This document shows positions 9,035 through 17,177 of a stretch of DNA of 64,000 bases, in pieces. How positions within the stretch are numbered: position 1 is the first letter of the stretch; each line of letters starts with the position of its first letter. Source of the DNA: MFD01213-c1 sp963704405 (GTDB taxonomy: Bacteria > Planctomycetota > Phycisphaerae > Tepidisphaerales > Tepidisphaeraceae); assembly GCA_963704405.1 (NCBI GenBank), contig OY969903.1, positions 4,464,001-4,528,000 on the forward strand, given 5' to 3'. Both the position numbers and the translations under genes were made by a program. Below the pieces are notes generated by a model, which worked only from the letters and a program-made list of their open reading frames with translations, made no database searches and had not been told where the DNA came from.

Positions 9035-10263
9035 CACAATCCTCCGCCACGATCGATTCGTCATTGCCACCGGGCAGTCCATCAAGCGGCGACTGGGCCG
9101 CCTACGCGCGACCGGCATATCCGCTGGGCCACAGCGGGATGAACATCGCAAGGTATTACCTGACGCACGTCTTTGGCGCACTGTTTCCGCTGACGACGGG
9201 ATTGATGATGTATGGCTGGCGATCAGGCCTGACGGTCGCGGCGGTGATGCTTCCGGCGGCCGGGGCGCTGTTTGTCTGGCGAAAGATCGGATTGCGCGGC
9301 GGGCAATTAAGGTACGCGCACGTGATGTGGCTTGCACTGGCGCTGGCGCTCATTCTGCCGGCGCATCTGGCGGCCCATCCATCATTTGACCGCGCGGCGA
9401 CATGGCCGATTTTACCGCTGGCCGGTGTTCTGCTTGTGGTGTTCTGCTGGCTGCTGGGGGGAATTGGCGCAGGCCGGATTCATCCGGTGGTTGTGACATA
9501 CCTTCTGATGGTCGTGCTTTATGGACCTGATCTTGTGCCGCGGCAAGTGCTGCAGCGGCATGTCATGGTGATGGGGGACCTGGCAAACAGCACAAGGCCG
9601 CAAATGACGCCCACCGCACAGGATGCGTGGCTTCGGCGGCCGATCGTCAACGGGCACGACGCGATCACCATCACACCGGCGGCGGAATATCTGTCGGAAT
9701 ATACGACAGGCCAGGTATCTCCGGACCGGGTGTGGCTGTCGCTGGAAGGGCTGCTGCGCGATCGGCTGCCGCCGCTGGAGGATCTGATCCTGGGGGCGCA
9801 TCCGGGCCCGCTGGGGACGACGAGCGCGATCGCGGTCATCATCGGCGGATTGTTCTTGCTCTATCGCGGGTTGATCGATTACCGCATACCGCTGCTGGTG
9901 GTGGTATCTTGTTTTATTGCAATGCTCGTACTGCCGATCCCGGCGGTCATTACGGATAAACCGGAATGGCGCTGGGCGGTGGGACACGTTCGCGGCGTGG
10001 GATGGCCGATGGGGGTGACGCTGGCGAATTATGAGATACTTGCGTCGCCGCTGCTGTTCACGGCATTTTTCCTGGCGACGGCGTCGTCCACCCGACCGCT
10101 GACTCGGCGGGGGCGGGCGGTTTATTCACTGGTGATCGGCCTGCTGTCGGCGGTGTTTCAGCTATATGTATCCGTCGCATTTGGCAGTTATCTCGCCCTG
10201 ATATCGGCGAGCCTGCTGACGCCGGGACTTGATAAGTGGCTCAAGCCGCGGGCATTGGTGTAG
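9031..10263 (+). CDS. rnfD: RnfD/NqrB-family membrane subunit with altered flavin motif
   Basis: 410 aa with about ten hydrophobic spans, the membrane flavin-carrying subunit of Rnf. The family hallmark GTTSAIAVIIGGLFLLYRG followed by IDYRIPL is clear near residue 270. In Rnf/Nqr the covalent FMN Thr sits in SGAT(P/A). Here the equivalent stretch reads DAITITPAA, which keeps a Thr before Pro but not the SGAT box, so flavinylation is uncertain. Start ATG 9031 overlaps the rnfC stop (ATGA). No rnfA, B, E or G follows; a terminator and an opposing gene come next. Confidence 0.8.
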   Translation: MTQSSATIDSSLPPGSPSSGDWAAYARPAYPLGHSGMNIARYYLTHVFGALFPLTTGLMMYGWRSGLTVAAVMLPAAGALFVWRKIGLRGGQLRYAHVMWLALALALILPAHLAAHPSFDRAATWPILPLAGVLLVVFCWLLGGIGAGRIHPVVVTYLLMVVLYGPDLVPRQVLQRHVMVMGDLANSTRPQMTPTAQDAWLRRPIVNGHDAITITPAAEYLSEYTTGQVSPDRVWLSLEGLLRDRLPPLEDLILGAHPGPLGTTSAIAVIIGGLFLLYRGLIDYRIPLLVVVSCFIAMLVLPIPAVITDKPEWRWAVGHVRGVGWPMGVTLANYEILASPLLFTAFFLATASSTRPLTRRGRAVYSLVIGLLSAVFQLYVSVAFGSYLALISASLLTPGLDKWLKPRALV

Positions 10264-10290
10264 AAAAGTTCGTGCGATCCCGCGCGACAC

Positions 10291-10334
10291 AAAAAAAGAC
10301 GTCAAAGGATTGCTCCACTGACGTCCTCACTTTT
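10291..10334. terminator. Bidirectional terminator hairpin between rnfD and the PEP-CTERM gene
   Basis: A 7-bp stem GACGTCA (10298-10304) / TGACGTC (10319-10325) is flanked by a run of seven A on the left and CTCACTTTT on the right. It would therefore serve both converging genes. Confidence 0.6.
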
Positions 10335-10370
10335 AGATTCGGGGGATCATCCACAAAAACGTATCTCTTA

Positions 10371-11518
10371 TCAGGCATGACGCCGGCGACGGGCGGTTAG
10401 AAAAATCCCGCCAAGGCACAGGACTGCAACCGAGGCCGGTTCGGGGACAGCGGCAACCGTTATGGTGCCGGTTCCGGTGAATACGGCGTTCTGGTTCGCG
10501 GCCTGACCGTTGCCAACGGCCCCGTAGACGCCGGGACCAAACACCGTGCCATCAATGATCAGACTGGCGACAACATCGGTGCCCGTGTAACTCAGGTTGT
10601 CGGTGCTCCCGCTTACCAGCGACAGCGTCGCTGAATCGGCGATGTAGTCGTTCAGGCTTCCACCGGAGGTGTTCAGAATACTTGTTCCGGTGAGGGTGAC
10701 GTTTCCAGTTCCGAGCGCGTGGTCGGCGGCCACATTGAGCGTGCCGGCCGAGACGGCTGTACCACCGGAGTAGCTGTTGCTCGTATTGTTGAGCGTAAGA
10801 AACGAGGTTGGGGTGTTGACTGATACAGCGAGCACGCCGCCGGTTGAACCATTTTGCACGACACCGGTGATCTGCACCGCCGAAGGATAGAGTGCATTCG
10901 CGCTGCGCCATTGATGAGAGTCTGCACCCCGGAGGCAAGAGCCGACCTTACGCTTCCGCTGATGATGGTGTTGGTCAGATTCGTCGGATCGTGGGTGTCG
11001 TTTGAGACAACCAGCGTGCCATTGCCACCGATAGCGATCGGTGCGCTGATGTTCACATTGCTGTTGGTCGTCTGGTCGTTGACCTGCTCGAGCAGGCTGT
11101 TGCTGGCGCCATTGTCGAAGAACAACGTGTTGGCAGCACCATTACCAGCGCTGCCGGTGGCGATGGTGATCGCGCCATTGGCGCCACCGGCGTCCAAGCG
11201 GCCAGGCTTGAACACGCCAACAGTGATATTCTGATCGAGATTAATGGTTTGGCTGGTAGTGGTCTGGTTGGGGATGGTTGCGACGTCCCCCGATGCATTC
11301 GGGAAGGTGGAGACGCGAGTCGCAGTTCCTCCCACATTCCAGTTACCGGCGGGGCTGCCGCTTGGAGCGGTTTCACCGGCATTGGTCTGATCGTTCCAGG
11401 CGAATGGCCCGGCAACTCCTCTTGCCCAATCAAATGATGCCGCCGACGCGGAACGAGCCCCTATCGTGGCTGCTGCGCCCGCGAGCGCCGCCAGCGCCAG
11501 TTTTCGTTGAACCTTCAT
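10371..11518 (-). CDS. PEP-CTERM-anchored protein with autotransporter-type beta-strand repeat, one frame break
   Basis: About 382 aa after repair. An N-terminal signal peptide (MKVQRKLALAALAGAAATIGA) leads to Ser/Thr/Asn/Gly-rich beta-strand sequence. This includes NSYSGGTAVSAGTLNV and ALGTGNVTLTG, the autotransporter-associated beta-strand repeat. The C-terminus has VPEPASVAVLCLGGIFLTAR then RRRHA: a PEP motif, one membrane span and a basic tail, the exosortase sorting signal. The frame breaks near 10898-10903, where one missing base restores NGAAR to NALYPSAVQ. The start ATG 11518 follows GGAGGGA. Likely exported and anchored at the surface; the binding target is unknown. No exosortase gene is in the window. 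Confidence 0.75.
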
Positions 11519-11584
11519 ATTCCCTCCAGAAATCTAAAAGTGATGTGATCCGCATACCAAGCCCGTTACCTAGTACGAGCATGG

Positions 11585-11660
11585 AGTTTACTTGTTATTT
11601 TGATTGTTTCAACTAAATTTTCTACAAAATAGTTGCGTAATTTACTGTTCATGGTAGAAT
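11585..11660. promoter_or_regulatory. Divergent promoter region for the PEP-CTERM and LacI-family genes
   Basis: The gap 11519-11713 is far richer in A+T than its surroundings. Rightward, TTGCGT (11633-11638) and TAGAAT (11655-11660) are 16 bp apart and lie about 54 bp before the LacI start. Leftward, TTGAAA (complement of 11607-11612) and TAAACT (complement of 11585-11590) are also 16 bp apart. A LacI-type operator is expected here by analogy, but I could not single out a convincing palindrome. Confidence 0.4.
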
Positions 11661-11713
11661 TTGTGATATTAAATGCGGACAGTTAAATCGATTCATTTGC
11701 AGGATGAGGACAG

Positions 11714-12781
11714 ATGTCTGATTTGACGGAACCTAAGTCTTCTAAATCAATTACAGATGTTGCCAAGGCGTCTGGAGTCTCTGTCGCCACTGTTTCGCGG
11801 GTTTTAAATGGCCTTGGGGGAGTGAGTGAAGAGACGGCGAAGCATGTTCGCCTGGTGATGAGCCAGCTTGCTTATCGTCCGCTCCGTTTACGTAAACGGC
11901 CATCGCCTGAAATCCCCTCTACCGGGACGGGCAATCTGGCGGTTATTACCCTGGGTCAGGCCAGCGCCTGGCTCGAACTGCCGGTGATGGCTTCGGCAAT
12001 TAACGGGGTTCGGGCGGCAAGCGACTCGCTCGGTTACCGGATGCTGCTGAGCGAAGTTCTGGATCCTGCCACCCCTGGCGCTTTATTTCGCAATCGCGAA
12101 ATTGATGGCGCGATTGTCTTTGTTTCGTCATCGTTTAAAACCAATGAGGTGGCGGCGGCGCTGCGCTCGCTACACGAGCAGCTTCCTGTGGTGTGGGCGA
12201 TGGGCGGGCCGCTGGCGGTGGATGTGGATCACGTTTACCCCGACCATTACTGCATTGGGCGCATCGCCTATACGCACCTGAACGCGAGCGGGTGCCGGAA
12301 TGTCGCGTATGTGTCTACCTCACCAGCGTGGGAACTGATGCGAACGCGGGGCCATGCTTTTCTGGATGCGGCGGCTGACAGCGGTGAACCTGGCCACGCT
12401 TTCATTCTGACTCAGGATCAAGCTTTGGCAGATTCCTACGGGCGGCATGTCATCACCGCCAGCACCAATTCGGCGCTGGTGGAAAAAATTGCCGCGATGG
12501 CCCCAAAGATTGACGGGCTATTCATTGCCAATGACCGCACGACCGCAGAGCTATATCCATTGCTTGTGCGGGCGGGCCTGATTCCTGGCCGCGATTTGGT
12601 GATAGTCTCGTGCGACAATGAAGGCGCCCGTCTTGCCTCGCTCGATCCGCGTCCGACCACCATCGACATCAACGCGGAACAGATTGGAAGGCGGGCGGTG
12701 CTTCAGTTGATTAAGCGGCTTGCACAGCCTGACGAACCGCCGCTGACGATGCAGCTTCCACCGAAGCTGATTACGCCATAA
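11714..12781 (+). CDS. LacI-family transcriptional regulator
   Basis: 355 aa. The N-terminal helix-turn-helix is clear (ITDVAKASGVSVATVSRVL) with the hinge-helix region around residues 55-65. The periplasmic-binding-protein-like effector domain runs from about residue 75 to 345, with GAIVFVSSS, NASGCRNVAYVS and DGLFIANDRTTAEL in the expected places. It normally represses sugar or surface-protein genes until a ligand binds. The divergent PEP-CTERM gene shares its promoter region and is the obvious candidate target. The effector is unknown. It is not preceded by sugar-catabolic genes. Confidence 0.85.
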   Translation: MSDLTEPKSSKSITDVAKASGVSVATVSRVLNGLGGVSEETAKHVRLVMSQLAYRPLRLRKRPSPEIPSTGTGNLAVITLGQASAWLELPVMASAINGVRAASDSLGYRMLLSEVLDPATPGALFRNREIDGAIVFVSSSFKTNEVAAALRSLHEQLPVVWAMGGPLAVDVDHVYPDHYCIGRIAYTHLNASGCRNVAYVSTSPAWELMRTRGHAFLDAAADSGEPGHAFILTQDQALADSYGRHVITASTNSALVEKIAAMAPKIDGLFIANDRTTAELYPLLVRAGLIPGRDLVIVSCDNEGARLASLDPRPTTIDINAEQIGRRAVLQLIKRLAQPDEPPLTMQLPPKLITP

Positions 12782-12814
12782 ATACCAACGATTGGAATCA
12801 GAAGGGGATGGGTC

Positions 12815-14518
12815 CTACGCAGTGACGCGCAGGATTTCGTCTAATGTGGTCATACCGGCTTTGACTTTTTCGATGCCATCAGCGCGGAGGGTTTTCATTC
12901 CGGATTTACGGGCGAGATCGCGCAGATCATTTTGCGTCGCGCCCTGGCTCATGCGTTCGATCATGGCGTCATCGGGGGTCAGCAATTCATAAATTCCAAT
13001 GCGGCCGGCGAAGCCCAGGTTGCGGCAGCGGTCGCATCCCTTGGGCTTATAGAGCGATTCGACATTGCCGGCATAGCGTTCGATCTGGCGGCGCTCGGTG
13101 ACAGTGGGGGTATAGGCTTCGCGGCAGGAGGGACAGAGTTTGCGGACGAGGCGCTGGGCCAGGACGCCGTTGAGCGTGGCTCCGACGAGATAGGGTTCGA
13201 TGCCGAGATTGTAGAGTCGCGTGATGGCCGAGGGGGCGTCGCTGGTGTGCATCGTGGAGAGGATCATGCGACCGGTGAGGGCGGCCTGAGTGCTGAGCCG
13301 GGCGGTTTCGGCGTCGGGCATCTGACCGAGCATGACGATGTCCGGATCCTGGCGGAGGATGGATGCCAGGGCGGCGGCGTAGGTGAAGCCGGATTTATTG
13401 TTGATCTGGAACTGATTGACGCCGGGCAGGGTGTATTGCACGGGATCTTCGATGGTGCAGATGTTGACGTCGTCGCGGTTGAGTTCCCGCATGGCCGCGT
13501 AAAGGGTGGCAATCTTGCCGCTTCCGATGGGGCCGGTGACAAGCAGGATGCCGCTCGGCAGCGTGATGAGTTTGCGGAGGGCTTTGAGCGTGTCGTAGCT
13601 GAAGCCAAGCTTTTCAAGATGGACCGAGGCTTTTTCGTTGTCACTGATGCCGATGACGACCTTTTCACCATGGCGGCCGGGGACCGTGCTGACGCGAAGA
13701 TCGACGGGGCGCTTGTCGAGCATGACCCGGATCGCACCTTCCTGCGGCAGGCGGTGCTCGGCAACATCCAGGCCGGCCATGATCTTGATGCGGCTGGCGA
13801 CGGCAGCGTGCATCTGGGCGGGCGGGCGGAGCTTTTCGGTCAGCCGGCCGTCAATGCGGTATCGAATGCGAAGCAGATGATCGCCGGGCTCGATGTGAAC
13901 GTCACTGGCGCCTTCCTTCACCGCGGTGTAGATGCAGTAGTTGACGAGCTTGATGACGGGCGAATCGCCGGCGGCCTGCTGCAACTCGGCGGCCTCTGAA
14001 ACCTTCTGCTCAACCAGCGCAAAATCCTGCGGCTCAACCTCTTCGATGATGTCGTCGATCACGAACACCCGATCGTTTGGCAGATAAGCCTTCAGCGTGG
14101 CCTTGATGTCACGCGCGGTGGCGGCGACGACCTGAACGCTTCGGCCGGCGACGCGCTCGATCTCTTCCAGCAGAAAAACATTCGCCGGCTCGGGAACGGC
14201 GACCGTCAGCATATTTTCAATGAGGAACAGCGGAAGCACCTGGTGTTTTTCCAGGAATTCCTTCGGCAGGACTGAAAGTATCTTTGGATCGGCGATCCGC
14301 GGGCTGACCCGGGCGTAGGGGATGCCGTAGACCTGTGCCAATGCTTCAGCGATCTGATCTTCGGAGCAGATCTGCAACTCGACGAGGATTTCGCCGAGCA
14401 ATTTCTGGTGGTTGCTGCGCGTTTGTTCCTGGAGCGCGCGGTCCAACTGTTCCGGCTGAACCAGACCGCGATGCAGCAGGAGTTGGCCGAGAGGTTTTCG
14501 CTCTAACGTCGCGATCAT
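12815..14518 (-). CDS. GspE/PilB-family protein with defective Walker A and catalytic Glu
   Basis: 567 aa in the type II secretion / type IV pilus assembly ATPase family. Residues 1-150 form an MshEN domain (PLGQLLLHRGLVQPEQLDRAL), a possible cyclic-di-GMP sensor. The ATPase core follows with SDVHIEPG, RYRIDGRL, STMHTSDAPSAITRL and a CxxC...CxxC zinc site near 495-525. The core is damaged: Walker A reads GPIGSGKIATLY, so the Ser/Thr after Lys335 is Ile336. The catalytic-Glu motif GEIRDxET reads GQMPDAET, so Glu is Gln399. Both are in frame inside a long intact gene, so this may be a non-hydrolysing regulatory paralogue. Start ATG 14518 is chosen over an upstream TTG. Confidence 0.88.
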   Translation of the reverse strand: MIATLERKPLGQLLLHRGLVQPEQLDRALQEQTRSNHQKLLGEILVELQICSEDQIAEALAQVYGIPYARVSPRIADPKILSVLPKEFLEKHQVLPLFLIENMLTVAVPEPANVFLLEEIERVAGRSVQVVAATARDIKATLKAYLPNDRVFVIDDIIEEVEPQDFALVEQKVSEAAELQQAAGDSPVIKLVNYCIYTAVKEGASDVHIEPGDHLLRIRYRIDGRLTEKLRPPAQMHAAVASRIKIMAGLDVAEHRLPQEGAIRVMLDKRPVDLRVSTVPGRHGEKVVIGISDNEKASVHLEKLGFSYDTLKALRKLITLPSGILLVTGPIGSGKIATLYAAMRELNRDDVNICTIEDPVQYTLPGVNQFQINNKSGFTYAAALASILRQDPDIVMLGQMPDAETARLSTQAALTGRMILSTMHTSDAPSAITRLYNLGIEPYLVGATLNGVLAQRLVRKLCPSCREAYTPTVTERRQIERYAGNVESLYKPKGCDRCRNLGFAGRIGIYELLTPDDAMIERMSQGATQNDLRDLARKSGMKTLRADGIEKVKAGMTTLDEILRVTA

Positions 14519-14584
14519 TTGGAGGCAATGTTTTCCGTTGTCCGTTGCTGAAGAGAGTCTGCGGCGGCGGACCGCGGACAATTT

Positions 14585-14921
14585 CTATCTCATGGTTTTC
14601 AACGCGGTCGGGACATCGTTGGCGGATTCGAAGCAATGGCTGAGTCTTGTGATTTCCAGAATTTTTTTGACGTTTTCGTCGGCGGCGGCGAGCTTGAGCT
14701 GGCCGAAGAGGTCTTCGCACTTTCGCTTGATCCAGAGGAGCGCTTCAAGGCCTTCGCTGTCGATGAAGCTGGATTTTTCGAGGTCGATGACGAAATCGAC
14801 GATCTGGCGGTGATCGATCAAATCTTCAGCAGCCTTGCGCGGGGGCGACATCGGCGCCGGCGAAATCGCCTTTGACGGACATCACGCATACACCGTTGTA
14901 TTCTTCGCAGCGCACGGGCAT
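14585..14921 (-). CDS. STAS-domain anti-sigma factor antagonist-like protein, one frame break
   Basis: About 111 aa once repaired, one complete STAS domain. The start ATG 14921 gives MPVRCEEYNGVCVMSVKGDF. The remaining part reads VDFVIDLEKSSFIDSEGLEALLWIKR. Ser in FIDSEGLEAL is the position phosphorylated in SpoIIAA-type antagonists. The frame breaks at a C run (five G at about 14844-14848 on the plus strand), where one surplus base would explain it. It begins 2 bp after the HD-GYP stop, so the two are translationally coupled. Likely a switch in partner-swapping signalling, though no cognate anti-sigma kinase is in the window. Confidence 0.75.
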
Positions 14922-14923
14922 GG

Positions 14924-16659
14924 TTACGCCGCCTTTCCGGCCGCGGTGATCGATTCGGCGAGCGCCAGGCTGTTGCTGGAAGGACGAAGATCGAGGTGAT
15001 TGGTCGACTCCTGATGCCGCACGACTTCGCGCAGGCGGTCAATGTCGATCCGCAGGAACGCTTCGGTCAGCGCCGGATCAAACTGCGTTCCGCTGCATCG
15101 GCGGATGTCGGCCAAGGTGACTTCCAGCGGCAGCGCCTTGCGGTAGGTGCGGGTGCTGGTCATCGCATCGAAGCAGTCGGCGAGGCAGATGATGCGGCCC
15201 ATGAGCGGAATGTCCTGGCCGGCGAGGCCAAAGGGATACCCTTTGCCGTCGTAGCGCTCATGGTGATGCATGACGCCGGGGATGATGTCCTGAATCTGCT
15301 TCACATCCTGAAGGATGCGGGCGCCAATCGCCGGGTGTTTTTTCATCTGCTCGAATTCTTCGACGGTCAGGCGGCCTGGCTTCTGCAGCACCTGTTCGGG
15401 GACACCGATCTTGCCGACATCGTGCAGCAGGCCGGCCATGTAGATGCGCTCGATCTCAGCTTCGCTGAGCCCGACTTCGTGCGCGATGATTTTGCTGAGC
15501 ATGGCGACGCGTTCGCTGTGGCCGCAGGTGTAGGCGTCCTTGGCGTCGACTGCGCTGGTAAGGCTGTGGAGCAGGCCCATCATCAAGCCATGCACGTCTT
15601 CGAACAGCATCGCATTTTCGAGATAGATGGCGGATTCGTTGGCGATGGAGTTCAGGAGCTTGCTGTCGACTGAATCAAAGTCGCCGAGTTCTTTGTCGAC
15701 GCCGAAAATGCAGCCGAGGATTTCTTCGCCGCGCTGAAGGGGAACGGCGAGCAGGCGGGTGGCGTATTCGCCGAGCCAGGCGAAGCGTTTGTCTTTGGCG
15801 ATTTCATTGCAGAGGAGCGATGTTTTACGCTGGGCCATCCAGGCGAGCAGATCGGCCGAGAGGCGGGCTACCTTTCCCGGCGGAAGGCTGAGGGGGCCGT
15901 ACATGACCGGCTCGTGACCGAGCAATTCACCCGACTGCAATGCGACGCCCATGCCGCGGATGCCCATGACTTCGATGGCATCAAGGCATGTTTGTTTGAA
16001 AAATTCGATGGGGCGGCGGTTGATCTTCATGCCGCCGCTGATCTGGTAGATGAGGCTTAATTCTTCGTAAGTGTTGGCGAGTTGTCCGGAAAGGCTGGTG
16101 AGTTCCTGCTCGAGGCCGGAGAGACGAACCTGATCGCGAACCATCGTTAAGAGCAGCCGCGCCTGGCGCTGGATCGCTTCATCCTGATAGGCGGCCAATT
16201 CTTCGGCCTGTTGATTGAGCCAGATGCCATCGAGGCCGAGCCGGCTGCAGACGCGGACGACTTCCTCGCTGAGCTTAAATGCTGTCGACTTTCCTGCAAG
16301 CAGCAGGATGCCGGACATCTGCCGGCGCTCGGCGTAAGGAAACGCGGCGATGGCAATTCCAGGCGATTCATTCCAAACCGTAACCGCCGACGCAGCGGTC
16401 AATCCAGCCAGCTTGGCGCGGAATCCGTTGTCGAGCGGGTCAGGATATTGGATGAGCGGAATCACATACCGCTGAAAGAATGTTCCGGCGGCGGCGTCAC
16501 TGTATACGACCGTGCCGTCGGGCGCAACAGAAGGAGGCACAATCCACTCGGGCGAAAGCGTGCGGCGAGGTTTTCCAGAACAGCGAGGCTAATGGGGGGC
16601 GCAGAATTTCCGCTGCTGATTGCGGCGGTGGCTGCGGAATTGGTTGCGTTCTGGATCAT
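14924..16659 (-). CDS. GAF and HD-GYP domain protein, probable cyclic-di-GMP phosphodiesterase, one frame break
   Basis: About 578 aa after repair. A central GAF-like sensor (about residues 185-340, with RLLAVPLQRGEEILGCIFG) precedes an HD-GYP domain. The HD-GYP has HSERVAMLSKII, LLHDVGKIGVPE and HHERYDGKGYPFGL. HD and its metal-binding His residues are present; the GYP triplet is GKGYP. It should hydrolyse cyclic di-GMP in the cytoplasm. The N-terminal 35 codons (MIQNATNSAATAAISSG) sit in another frame. Adding one C at 16550-16552 restores RPEWIVPPSVAPDG. It lies between a CheY gene upstream and the STAS gene downstream, so it is probably controlled by the same phosphorelay. Confidence 0.85.
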
Positions 16660-16689
16660 TATACTTTTAACTGCCGATCATGTTTCACA

Positions 16690-17076
16690 TTACGCGGCGG
16701 CGGTCATCACGCCGAGCATTTCGTTGACGGTAGCGAGCAGTTGCCGCGGGCTGAACGGCTTGCTGAGCATACGGAGGATGCCGCTTTGTTCGGTGTCCTG
16801 AGGATCCAGCGTATAGCCGCGGGCAGTCAGCATGATGGTCGGAATGCCGCTGGTGGCCGGGTCTTGTCGCAGGCGCTGGCAAAGTTCTAATCCGGAAAGC
16901 TGCGGCATGTGATAGTCGGTGATAAGCAGGTCGGGCCGCTCAGCCATCGCCAGTTCAAGCGCTTCCTGACCGTCGCAGGCGGTGACAACGTTGAAGCCGG
17001 CATTCGTCAGCTTCAGCGAAACGACATGCAGAATGTGCGATTCATCGTCGGCAACCAGAATTGTTTTTATGGCCAT
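16690..17076 (-). CDS. Single-domain response regulator (CheY-like)
   Basis: 128 aa, one receiver domain and no output domain. The acidic pair is in ILVADDESHI, the phosphoacceptor Asp is in LLITDYHMPQLSGLEL (about residue 53), the switch Thr is in TIMLTARG and the conserved Lys is in MLSKPFSPRQL. The start ATG follows AGAGGACG. It sits between the histidine kinase and the HD-GYP gene, reading the same way, so a kinase-to-CheY-to-effector route within the pilus block is likely. Confidence 0.9.
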   Translation of the reverse strand: MAIKTILVADDESHILHVVSLKLTNAGFNVVTACDGQEALELAMAERPDLLITDYHMPQLSGLELCQRLRQDPATSGIPTIMLTARGYTLDPQDTEQSGILRMLSKPFSPRQLLATVNEMLGVMTAAA

Positions 17077-17099
17077 AATCGTCCTCTTTTCAGCGGTCC

Positions 17100-17175
17100 G
17101 TCAGCTTTGCCCGTTACCCGTTGCGAAACGCGTTCGGTCCGTCCAGCAATGGACAACGGACCACTGACCATTCAA
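17100..17175. repeat. Intergenic word GGACAACGGACCACTGACCA
   Basis: The spacer between the kinase and CheY holds CCGTTACCCGTTGCGAAACG followed by GGACAACGGACCACTGACCA. Related words occur at 14528-14582 (CCGTTGTCCGTTGCTG) and 62683-62775 (GTCCGTTGTCAGTGGTCCGC). Such words always lie between genes here and look like a degenerate dispersed element. Confidence 0.4.
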
Positions 17176-17177
17176 TC

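Noticed and set aside
12932..13999. 355-codon plus-strand ORF
   Set aside because: Antisense shadow of the GspE-like gene; composition is Asp/Gly/Val-rich with no family features.
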